Of a stretch of DNA of 64,000 nt, positions 39,701 to 51,700 are shown piece after piece; position 1 is the stretch's first letter; each line of letters begins with the position of its first letter. A program made the position numbers and the translations under genes. The stretch is from NCBI GenBank assembly GCA_905221605.1, contig CAJNDS010000957.1, positions 64,001-128,000 of the forward strand, written 5' to 3'. The notes beneath the pieces are model-generated. The model was given only the letters and a program-made list of their open reading frames with translations. It made no database searches and was not told the DNA's origin. This stretch comes from Symbiodinium natans (Eukaryota; Sar; Dinophyceae; Suessiales; Symbiodiniaceae).

Positions 39701-42700
39701 TGTTACTGTTACGGGCCATTCTGACAGTCACCCCTTCATAAAGAAGCCAGGGGGGGTGGCCTCTTTAGTTACAGGACTGTGGGCGAAAGCCCACTTGTGG
39801 CAGGTGGCCTCTTTCAGCTTTGGCCCCCCCTACTCAAACATGGGGGGTGGCCTCTTTAGGTACAGGACTGTGGGCGAAAGCCCACTTGTGGCAGGTGGCC
39901 TCTTTCAGCTTTGGCCCCCCCTACTCAAACATGTGCTTTGGACATTCAGGGGGGGTGCCCTCTTTAGGTACAGGACTTTGGGCGAAAGACCACTTGTGGC
40001 AGGTGGCCTCTTTCAGCTTTGGCCCCTACTCAAACATGCGCTTGGGGGGGTGGTTGTGGCAGGTGGCCTCTTTCAGCTTTGGCCGGGTTCCTAAACCTGA
40101 ACCCTGAAAATATTTACGGAGTCTCTTCCCAAATCTGTTTCTGTCACGGGCCTGCGGGGGTCCCAATTTCCTGAACCCTAAAAATATTTACGGAATCTCT
40201 TCCCAAATCTGTTTCTGTTACGGGCCATTTTGACAGTTACCCCTTCATAAAGAGGCCATTGCCTGAAATAACCTAAACCCTAAACCCTAAACCCTAAACC
40301 CTAAACCCTAAACCCCAAACCCTAAACCCTACACCCTAAACCCTAACCCTAAACCCTAAACCGTAAACCCTAAACCCTAAACCTCTCACTCTATATATAT
40401 TTAAACCCTATACACCTTCGTGGCTAAGGGTCATTTCTTCGTGAATTGCTTGGTCGCTAAGGGCCATTTCCTGGGCGTTAAGGGCCATTTAAGGGTCATT
40501 TCTTCGTGGCTAAGGGTCATTTCTTCGGGGCTAAGGGTCATTTCCTTCGTGGCTAAGGGTCATTTCCTTCGTGGCTAAGGGTCATTTCTTCGTGGCTAAG
40601 GGTCATTTCTTCGTGGCTAAGGGTCATGTCTTCGTGGCTAAGGGTCATTTCTTCGTGGCTAAGGGTCATTTCCTTCGTGGCTAAGGGTCATTTCCTTCGT
40701 GGCTAAGGGTCATTTCTTCGTGGCTAAGGGTCATTTCTTCGTGGCTAAGGGTCATTTCTTTGTGGCTAAGGGTCATTTCTTCGTGGCTAAGGGTCATTTC
40801 CTTCGTGGCTAAGGGTCATTTCCTTCGTGGCTAAGGGTCATTTCCTTCGTGGCTAAGGGTCATTCTTCGTGGCTAAGGGTCATTTCTTCGTGGCTAAGGG
40901 TCATTTCTTCGTGGCTATAAGGGTCATTTCTTCGTGGCTAAGGGTCATTTCTTCGTGGCTAAGGGTCATTTCTTCGTGGCTGGTCATTTCTTCGTGGCTA
41001 AGGGTCATTTCTTCGTGGCTAAGGGTCATTTCCTTCGTGGCTAAGGGCCATTTCTTCGTGGCTAAGGGTCATTTCTTCGTGGCTAAGGGTCATTTCTTTG
41101 TGGCTAAGGGTCATTTCTTCGTGGCTAAGGGTCATTTCTTCGTGGCTAAGGGTCATTTCCTTCGTGGCTAAGGGTCATTTCCTTCGTGGCTAAGGGTCAT
41201 TTCTTCGTGGCTAAGGGTCATTTCTTCGTGGCTAAGGGTCAGTTCTTCGTGGCTATAAGGGTCATTTCTTCGTGGCTAAGGGTCATTTCTTCGTGGCTAA
41301 GGATCATTTCTTCGTGGCTGGTCATTTCTTCGTGGCTAAGGGTCATTTCTTCGTGGCTAAGGGTCATTTCTTCGTGTTCCGCAAACCTATGAAGCAGCTT
41401 TGCGTACTGAGGCTCACTGAGGACTTCAAACAACCAGCACACCCCCAACTCAGAGAATATGCGGGAAGCAGTTGAGTCAGCCTCTAGCACTAGGAGCTCT
41501 TGCAAGGAAATGGTGACAAATGTAGGAAAGGCAAGTGCATTGCAGCTCATCTGCAAGTGTCGAAAGAACTGCACAATGAGTGTACGAGAAATCTGGCAAT
41601 GGGTAGTGCATCAGCCCATACTCCGTCGAAACCCAGTGTACAGCAAAACTGCCATCGTGCGAACTAGTGAGAAGTAGGGCTTGCATCCACATCACGGGCA
41701 GCGTGAAGACGCGCAGTGGTTTCGCCCACAGCGAGGGGTTGTACAAGCTTGTCTGTGGCTCGTGTCTTCGCTGGACTGATGTGATGCCTGATTGCCAGAC
41801 TGCCTTGTCTGAAGCAAGACCCTCGAGCTCTGATAGCGTGACGGTACCACCCATGTGGTACGCCGCTGCGTCCTCCTTCGAGGCCCATGTGAGCAACGTC
41901 TGCTTCGGCCCACCTCTGCCTTTAGAATGGTGAACATGCCCTAAACCCTAAACCCTAAACCCTAAACTCTCCCCTTTTCCCGGTATCGAACCTTCCTAGC
42001 ATTTCCGTCTGGCTTTGCCCGAGGCGCTGCTGCCGCTCTCGGCCTTCTGCCTCGGCCACCTCTGCTTGCGCAGCCTGTAGGGCTGCCTGCAACAGGCTCA
42101 AGTTCCCAGCGCAGCAAGGCCCGCGACTTAGGTGACTTTCTAAGGGTAGTTACACATGGTCCCCTGAGTATGGGCACTGAACAGGGTGCCCCTTATCTAC
42201 CCCTTTTTTACCCTCTAAGGGACCATATTAAGGGCCCAATGAAACTACCCTCAGAGACTCTTGGAAACGCCTGTGCATGCCATGATCGAGCCTCATCTTC
42301 TGCAGTGCGCGAGCGGCAGGCCTGACTCACTTGGCTTCATGCTGCAAAGCAGCGAAAGAAGAAAAGTGTGCTGCCTCAGCAGTGTGCACTGCTTGCCCTA
42401 TTGAAATGTGCGACAGATAACCTCAGATTGACTTCAATAAGCATGCCAAGAGCACACCAAGATGACCCCACCCTAAGACTCCAAGAGTACTCCATGCGCA
42501 CGGGACCCAGGCAAGAATGCCTTTTTGCACTGTGGGGGGGCAGAACAGCACGAATCAGCCAGACTGTGCCATGTGAGTGCACGGGACCCTAGGTACAAGT
42601 GCGGCATGTGCACGGGACCTAGGCGAAAGCACCATTCGAAGCCAAAAGCATGCGAAAACACCTCTAAACTTCCCGCGCATGCCCGCGCCTACGCGAGAGC

Positions 42701-45700
42701 ACGACGCGAACGCCGCTTTTTGGGCAGGTTCAGCAATTTAAACCCTCTTGCCCTGGGCGTTGTAACCCCATAGTGTTGCCAAAAATCACACTTTGAGGTC
42801 GAGCTTCACAAGAGCACTGGGAGGGTTGGGGTTGAGGGTGTTGTCAAACGATTCCCCCCCGGTTAACATCAAAACCAAATACGGTCCGCAGAAGTTGTTT
42901 AGCGTTGCAGTACGAGGGGGGAGGGGGGACAGAGTACATAATCTTGGACGTCGCAAACCGGCACAGTCCTCTAGCCAAACTGGGCACATGTTCCAGACAA
43001 TTCTGAAAGCCACGGCCATTGCTGTTTGCAAGATGTGCCTCTAAGTTCTGTGTCACCTTGGCACACTGCTTCTGCACCAGAGCGTGTCCTGAGCTACTGC
43101 CGGGAGCTTTGCGGGCGGGATTAGGGTACGAGGCGGGCGATCCACAGACATGAGGCGACCAGTCAAGGCCTGCCCCGAGAGCCCAATACCCCTTAGCTAA
43201 GGATAAAAACCCTACATTATATAGGGATCCTTAATATGTGATTTATTATGGTATATTCCTTAATTACGGGATGCTGGGCTCTTTGAGCCTGCCAAGTTCT
43301 ACCTCCACGCAGCTACCTTGAGGTCAAGAGGCTTGCGGCCTCCTCGCGAGCTTTGCTGCTGGAGTTCAGCCTCAGATTTGGATTATCAGCTTGCGTGCAG
43401 ATCAGCTGCAGACCTGCTAGGCCTTGATGCCGTATGACTCAGCCAGGTTGTCAAAAACGCCCTCTACTGGCCTGCTCTGCGCAGTTGGTTGTGCAGTCCG
43501 ATCATGTCGAAACCGTCACTCAAATCTGATGTGCTTTTCATCGCATGTCCTGCACATTCCTGCACCTAACACATCCGACACGTTACCACATGCGATCGCT
43601 GCGCTCGAGGCGTGCTTGTAAGCCAACATAATGCACAGATGTGAGCACTTGCATAAAGAATCCTAAAGACCTGCGCCCCGCCAAAAAAACTTTGGGGCTG
43701 GGGGCACGAGTCCTAACTGAGTTTTGAGTTGCCTCATGCTCCAAGCTAAGCTTGGCTCTGACTTAGTCTGAACTCCCCGAACTCGTTTGTTTGGAGTTGA
43801 ACTCCCCTATAAACCCTCAACGCTTATGGACCCATATGGGCATTTCCCCAGATAGGAGAACCCATGATATACCCCTCAATAGTATAATCCTCAGTATGGG
43901 TACCCCCCAAAAGGGTAGCCCTATTTTCGGAAACCCCCATATTCCTTCTGAAACCCTCATATTACCTCGAGCCCCTAAAAGCCCAAAGCCTCTCTGCCCA
44001 GAGAGCCCAATATCCCTTGATTAAGGAATATATACCTGAAATTAAAAAAAGGATCCCTGTATATAACTTAAAGGTATATATTCCTTGATTGGGTATTGGG
44101 CTCTCTGGGTGCAGCCCTGTATACCTTGCCCGCTGCGCACGGCGCTGGCTGGCCGCACCACGCGCTGCGGCCTCGGCGGCCGCACGGGCACATCGCCAAG
44201 CCTGGCACAACCGTGTGGGCTTCGGCCCCAGGCTCTGGCGCTGTATTATGGGTATCTCCCAAAAGAGGGGTACCCAAATAGAATAGACCTGAAAGGTACC
44301 CCCGAAACGGGTGCCAATATTTTCGGAAACCCCTATACAAGGAGCCCACAAAAGCAAAACAAGCGCAGTGCAGAGACAGAACATGACTGCTATAAGCATC
44401 ACGACGGCGAGTCTGCAACATGCATCTTGCAACATCTGTACCGTGCGATGCTATTGAGGATTGTAGGACTGCACGTGTTTTGGTGGATTTATAGCGTAAA
44501 ATTGCCGATGTTTCCTTTCGACCTTGCAACTCGGCCTCGGCGAGCTCCTTCCCGACATCCTCCAATACCTCGAGAGGGGAATTCACGGCAAGTGTGGGTC
44601 CGGCTTCTGTACACGACGGACCTGGCTTCAGAAATCTGGTGCTGCTTCTCAGAGAACATGCTTTCGGGGTAGGGTGGAGGCTCGGGACGATTAGGCAGGA
44701 GACCCTCCTATTGACGGGCATGCGGTCAAAACAAGTTAAAGGTAACAGCCAGAACGACGTCTCAGCAACTGGGATGCAATGGTGCAGGACACATGTTGCA
44801 ACGGTGCTCTATCACGACCTATTGCCTGGGCTGCCGACCTTGGCATGGGCCTGTGTAGCTTCCCCACTCTGGCCATGCAAGCCGGATGTCACGGACTTCA
44901 GCGTGTCTTTGAGATCTGCAACTGCCTAGCCGAGGCTGCGCACAAAGTTGAGAGGGGGGGGGGGGGGGGGGGCCCCGTATTTTGGTCCCTCAAAGGGTTT
45001 TTTAGTGGTTCACATAGCTACGGGTTCATGGTTCATACACCTCAAAGATTTGCCTCTTTTGGGAATTCAGCTGCAGATCGGGGAGGGCTCGGGGAGATCC
45101 CTCCGATGCCTGGTTCAGGCGCTCGACGGCCCGAGATCCAGAGACGGACACTTTGGCGACGGCCTGCAGCAGTCCTAGGGTTTAGGGTTTAGGGTTTAGG
45201 GTTTAGGGCACAAGCGACAAAAACTTACCACACCAAACCCGTGTGCCTGTCTACCAACCCTCTGTCCCTCCATGCCCTAAACCCAAAACCCTAAACCCGA
45301 TAAACCCTAAACCCACCTTCTCTGCGGCTTGCTTCTCCTTCTCGGCCGAACGCCGAGCCTGGGAGGGCAACGCGCATTTGTGACTCTCAGTTTGGGATGT
45401 TCCCCCTTACACTAGCAGTCCTTAATGGGGATTATAGTAACCCCCCCATATTTAGGGTTTATGGTTTAGGGTACTGACAGTCCTGAATGGGGATTATAGT
45501 ACCCCCTATTATAATCCCCATGAAGGAGTGTTGGAAAAACGGGGAATATCCCCATTCTCAGCCTTCAAATCTCTCTCCGAGGGTGCTGACACTTCTGAAG
45601 CTTCGCAGTAGCAAAAGCATAACTTCAAAATTCAAGATGCCAGCAGCCAACAGCGAAGACAATGTGCTTGGCACCCATACACAATAGAGCGAAAATCCAC

Positions 45701-48700
45701 AAAGCAGACATCATGCAGGGTCTAGGGTTTAGGGCTTAGGGTACATGCCGTGGTTGTGACGGAATCCGATGGAGAACCCTCACATGCTCATATGCACCCT
45801 GTCAATCGATAGCAAGCGAGTTCCAAAGTCCCTGAAACTCTAAACCCTTTTTCCGCCCAAAACCTCAGTATCTACTGGTCCCCTAGGCCCCTGAAACCCT
45901 AAGCCATTATGCAGCAGGCTTCTGAGGGCTGCGCCTAGCAAACCCTGAAACCCTAAACCCCACCTCCTCCCACCCCACCAAAAGACATGCCCAGGCAACA
46001 CCTCAGCCGTAAACCCTAAACCCTACCCTAAACCCTGAGAAGCTGAACTGGGACAAGCCGCCGACTGCAAACTACGGAGTGGCGGGGACCCTGGTGGGGC
46101 CAAGCCCTGCATGGCCAGCACCATGTCTGTCTGATGCCTTTGGCTCGCGAAGGGCTGAGCGGTTTAGGATTTGCAGGGTTTAGGGTTGAGGGTCAAGGGT
46201 TGAGGGTTGTTGAGGGTTGAGGGTTTAGGGTTCAGAGCTGAGTTGTTGCCTGGGCTAGTAGTAGGGATTTAGGTCTATACATTACATGCCCACGTTTTTT
46301 TCTGTTGCTTCGAGGCTATCAACCAAGTCGCTCCGCACACCGCGACTCGATCTCGAGCGCTCGGTCCTGGGAAGACATTGGACCAGAGTTTAGGCTTTAG
46401 GGTTTAGGGTCTGCCAGCTTCGTGAACATCGTCACCGTGCTTCTGAGACAGAGCCCGCAAGTCTGGAATCCCATATACCCTCCCGCACCATCCCGCACAG
46501 GCGTGAAGTGTATGTCGAGCACGATCAGCCGATTGCTGCTACAGTAGCCTTCTGGCTCGATGCTGGAAAAAAATGCGCCATCAACCCCAAGAAGTCCCGA
46601 AACCCCAAACCCTAAATCGCTGTGCTGGCTGGGAGCCCACTCTTCCCCGGCGGACGTGCGTGCGCTGCGCGCGGCCTTCCGAAAGTCATTAACCGCACAT
46701 GGGACCCTCAACCTCGGAGCCTTTTGAAAAACAAACACTGACATGCCATTCTGCGTAAATGCCGACGCCTCAGCGGCCTCAGAGAGGCGTGCAGCAGCCT
46801 CTGCGGTGAGTTCTGGTGCATTTTGGGCTCGCTGTGAAAGGTCTTCGGCATCAGGGTAGCTGAACGAACCGCTCAGCGGGGAACGACTCTCTATTTGGGC
46901 AATAAAAAAGGTTTAGAGCGTCGGGCTGCTGCTGAGCTTTTTGAAGCGGTAGAAGACGGAGCGCCCCACCAGAAAAAAAAAAAAAAACTCACTTCAAGGA
47001 AGCAACTGCGGGCTTTCGAAACCTGTGCAACTGGTCATCCCGCCTTCGAAGAAATATCTTTGATGGGCATGGAAACAGTCTTTGCGTGGCCTTCTGCGCC
47101 GCCTTGATCTTGGCGGCTGGCGCTGCTTCAAGGACTGCAGCTTTCTCAAGCTCTGCTTCCACCTGCACAAGGTACGAGGATGGGCTAGTAGCATACCCCT
47201 TTGGCCCCTTTATAAGGCACTTTGTAGGGTGCATTCTGGTAATCATAAGCCCTAGTCGCCGCCCTTCAAAAGGCCATTTGTAGGGTTGGTTATGGGAACA
47301 AGGCCTTTAGTAGCCCGTCCAGGCATTCGGCTCACGGGTTCTCGGAGCCCTCGAGCTCTTCGGAACATGTGACTTCCTGACCTATAGTTTGAGATGTTCC
47401 CCTTATACTTACAAGCCTGAACAGGGATTTTCGTACCTATGTTAATCCCTATCAAGGACTGTTAGTACAAGGGGGAACATCCCAACCTAGTGCTCAAAGG
47501 CTTTCTCATAGCTTCGATGCGTCTGTCGGGCTTGGATTTCGGTTTTTTCGCCTCCAACAGGCAGTGCAACATCATCCCGGGCGGCCTGGGAGACCGTGTT
47601 CGCCAGCTTCGACTCGGCTTCCTGAAAAGCAGTAAGTTAGCCGAGCGGGGGTAGCTGAATCGAAGATGCCATCTATCTCATCTCGTTGCAAGAGAATTGG
47701 GAAGGAGCAGAGGGGCCTTCGATCAGCCTACTCCCGGACGAAAATGAACCCCAAAAGTAGGGTCATATGCGCTTTCTTAAACCTGCGCTGTGCAACTGCC
47801 TGAAACGGGAATGTGACAGCGCCATCGCTCCACAACAGCACCATATCACATGAACAGGGCAAAACGCACTATTTGCGACAGCTCGCAACCCTCGTCAGGA
47901 GTGACTTCAGACGAGACCAACGCACCAAGCTCGTACACAGACCCTTGAACAAGAGAAACGTCTGCGAGGATCGTGTCCACAGAAATCTGCGAAGCCAAAA
48001 CATCATACAGCTTATGCTGTGCACTGTTCCACTATGTTTTGTAACCCTATACTCCCTATTAAGGAAACTGAACCATAAACCACATAGGTATATGAAACAC
48101 AAACCTTGGATGTACCCCGTTATACTACCAGTCCTTCATAGGGATTATAAGAAAGGGTACTATAATCCCTATTAAGGACTGCTAGTATAAGGGGGAACAT
48201 TCCAAGTTAAGGGGGTACCCCATTTATACCCCAAATAGAGAATCCCCTTAACGGGGGGTACCCCTATTTGCGGAAAACCCCATTTGTTAAGGGGCCTAAG
48301 GAGGAACCCCAAGAAGGGACCCTTAATCTTACTCCTTTATATAACCCCTACATATACTTAGATATCTAAGGTAGCCCCTGAAGAGGCCCCAAAGAACCCT
48401 AAACCCTAAACCCTAAACCCTAAACCCTAAACCCATCCCGTATCAGGGTCTCTCCTTTGTCCCTTAAATTTGGTCCCCAAAGTTCCCCAACCACCGCGCT
48501 TCGGCCTGCAGCGCTGCGGCGCTCTCGCGCGCCTCGGAGGTCCCGGAGGCCACCTGAAGGGGTGAAAATCCTAAAGTCCTAAAATCCTAAACCCTAAATC
48601 CCTAAAACCCTAAGACCCTAAAATCCTAAACCCTAAATCCCTAAAACCCGAAGCCCTGAACCCTAAGCCCTGAACCCTGAAACCTGAACCCTAGACTAAA

Positions 48701-51700
48701 CAAGAAACCCTGAGCCCTCATACCCTAATACTCAGCTAGGATGCGAAAGGTGTCGAAGCACTCGGCTTTTGGGGGCGCGGAGCGGCCCAATCAGCATGTT
48801 ACTTTAAGAAGCGAATCGCTCGAAACACGAAATTTTCCCCTAGCAAAGAACCTTTTAAAGGCATGGAAGCCCTGGCATGGATGCCCTGGCATGGAACACA
48901 TGCCCAGGGGGCCTTTTCTCATATTAACCCTGGAGCTCCAGGCTTAAAAGACGCTTCGATTCAAGACCCTGAACCTTCTATGACATAGTTCTAGGACGTA
49001 TTGTTGATCCAACAAGGGACAAGGCAAAGAAGGTCGATCGTGAGCTCCCAAAGAGCTCTCGTGACTTCATTATAACGCTGCTTTTGCACATCTTGCTGCC
49101 CGTGACTGATTGCGAGCCTCTGCATCATGCTGATCTCGCTGTCCTTCTGCCTAGGGCGGCAAATGCCAAGGCTTAGAAACGGGGCGCAAGAGGCGAAGAG
49201 CAAGAGGTGACCAGGTGCGAAGGGTTCATTTGCGGAGTGACTGGGTCCACGATTGGCTCCCGATGCCCACGAAGCAAAACAATCTTCCGCATCCTCAACC
49301 CACCCTGAACCCGAAAGTCGTCCAACTCTACAGCTTCAGGCAGTCCCCCCCCCGGTCATCCCAAGCTGCTCAGGCTTGAGCCTTGACGCGCTATTCAATT
49401 TTTATGCTGGGCTACGCCGGACTTCTGAGAATACAAGCCTTGGCAGCACGTAGATTCCGTAGATGTATGCACGGCCTTCACATCTTCGACCCCTATTTAC
49501 CCCAGCCCAGTGAACCCTGAAAGTCCTAGGCCCTTGGCTTTTGTTAAGCTTGAACTTGAACCCTCAAGGCCCCAGCAACTTGCACTCTAAACTCCCAAAG
49601 ATCAATCGATTCCCGCAGCCTCTGCGAGGCGCTTTGCAGAGACTTCGAAGCACTGATTGCTCTTCTCCTTGGCTAAGCTACCTATCCGTGTAGCGTGGAG
49701 CTCTCAGGGCCCTCTCGGGGGAAATGGGCTGCTGTGCAGGTTTCAGCGTTGCGCTCTTCTCTTGCGCAGTCACAGGACCCCGGCTCATCTGACTGCTTGA
49801 GCGAGAAACCTTTGAGAACCCGAAACCTGTATCACAATAGTATTGCAATTACAAGATTTACACCACTCTCCAGTTGTGAGGCAACTTCGAATTTGAAGTC
49901 CATCGGATTCTGGAGTCGTGCGGGGCTTAGAACATTTCACATGAAGCTTGGGAACGTCAGCGTGCCCCAGAATGCACTAAAACGTCGCTTACTGCCAAGT
50001 TGCTTGCCTCTTACATGGGGACGTTCCCCCTTATACCAACAGTCCTTAATCGGGATTATAATAAGGGGTACTATAATTCCTATTGAGGACTGTTAGTAGA
50101 TGGGGGAACCTCCTAACTCTTACCCTTAAGCGGCATCGAAAAGCTACATCAAACAGCAAACTCACCAAAGAAGCCCAACAAGAAGCCACAAAGGAAGGCC
50201 AGGCTTCGGCCTCTTTTTCCACCAAGCCTTCTTGTCTTTTGGCCTGCGCCAGCATCGCCTCCAGCATTGCCGGCATGTGGAATTGTATGGGTACCGGTGG
50301 ATGCAGCTGGAGGCTGGAGGAACCAAAGATGTGGGCAGATGTGGGCATGACCGGGTGTGCCAGTGTACCTGAAGCTAGAAGTTTGGCGAGGTCTTCAAAA
50401 CCGACCCGGGAAGAAACAAAAGACAACACGACACGGCTACACGTAGACATGCCTGCACCAAACCCTAAGCCACCAGAGCCACAAACAGAGTGCCTGCGCC
50501 CTCTTGAGGCGCTCGGATGCAGAAGATCGGGCCGAGGTGGCACTTTTGATCTCGGCCTCGCAGTCTGACGGAATCTAGGTTTAGGGGTTGAGGCATCTTG
50601 TGTCCTTACGTCTTACTCAGGCTGTTCCGGGCATGTTGGGAGCCTCCGGACTTGAGCCTGCGGGGAGGCTTACGGAAGGGAAGCCCCTCAAGTCTCTGCT
50701 CTTTTGGAGGCCATGGGACAGTGTGTTGGACCCCCCTGCCACCTGCTTGTGCGACCTAGAAGGTTCCCAGGTAGCCTACAAACAACAAGGTTTTGGGTGT
50801 TTGAACGAGTTAGAATCCCGTGTGAAAGAGCAAATGAATGATACGGCCGTGCATTTACTGTATTATTAGGCCGTAAACACTATTATTACTCTCTCCCTTT
50901 CCTATAGACCCGGCCCACATTGAGGCTTCCTTCACGCCCTGTAAATCTTAACATGTGATCTGTAAGAAAGCCGCATTATTAATATCTTTCCCCACAGTTA
51001 TAGTATTACAAGCCTGTTCACGGGTGCTTCGCTTACAAGATTAAAGAGGTGCGTGAATACACTTCTTTTAACCAGTGCGTCTTGGAGATGATAAATGTTA
51101 TGATCAAAGGTTTGGATTGCAAATGAAATTACTGTGTCAGCGGGCTTTTCCTTATCCTCGCGGAATCATAAGTAAGTCTTTTGTTTGTTGAAGGGCGATG
51201 ATGCACGATGATACCAGGTGCACAGGAAGGTGAAGAGTCCCGTCAGGAGTGTCCACAGACATGTTCAGGGCGACTTTTGAATGAGTTCGAAGGGCCTATG
51301 CTTCTGAAACAAAGCCAACTCTGAGCCTTCGGTTGTTGAAGCCTTCGGGAGAGGAGGCCCTACAAGGAGGGGCCCCCTTGCTATACTAACTGCAGTTCAG
51401 GGACTTATTTAACATAATTTCGGATCCTTATAACCCAACTTAGGGTCCTTAGAAGTCTACTTCCATCTAGGGGGGGCCCCTCCCTGTAGGTTCGCGTGAA
51501 GTGACCGAGCCAAGGAGCCGCTGCTTTTTCCAGCTGCTGCTGCGCCGTTGACAGGGAGCCTTCCTTCAGAAGAGAGGGCAAACTTGGGATGTTCCCCCTT
51601 CTACTAACAGTATACTAACAGTCCTTAGTGATTATAGTAGGGGTAGTAGGGGGTACTATGATCCCTACTAAGGACTGTTAGTATAAGGCGGAACATCTCA

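Larger units (their letters stand above)
36575..40271. repeat. 3.7-kb satellite-rich block bounded by inverted repeats
   Basis: Left border TTATTTCAGGCAATGGCCTC, right border the same inverted (GAGGCCATTGCCTGAAATAA). Telomeric arrays lie immediately outside both borders. Inside are several tandem arrays described separately. No gene seen. Confidence 0.75.

Noticed and set aside
40869-41392. Open frames with AKGHFFV or SSWLRVI repeats
   Set aside because: They are the 21-bp minisatellite read in different frames; 22-bp units break every frame.
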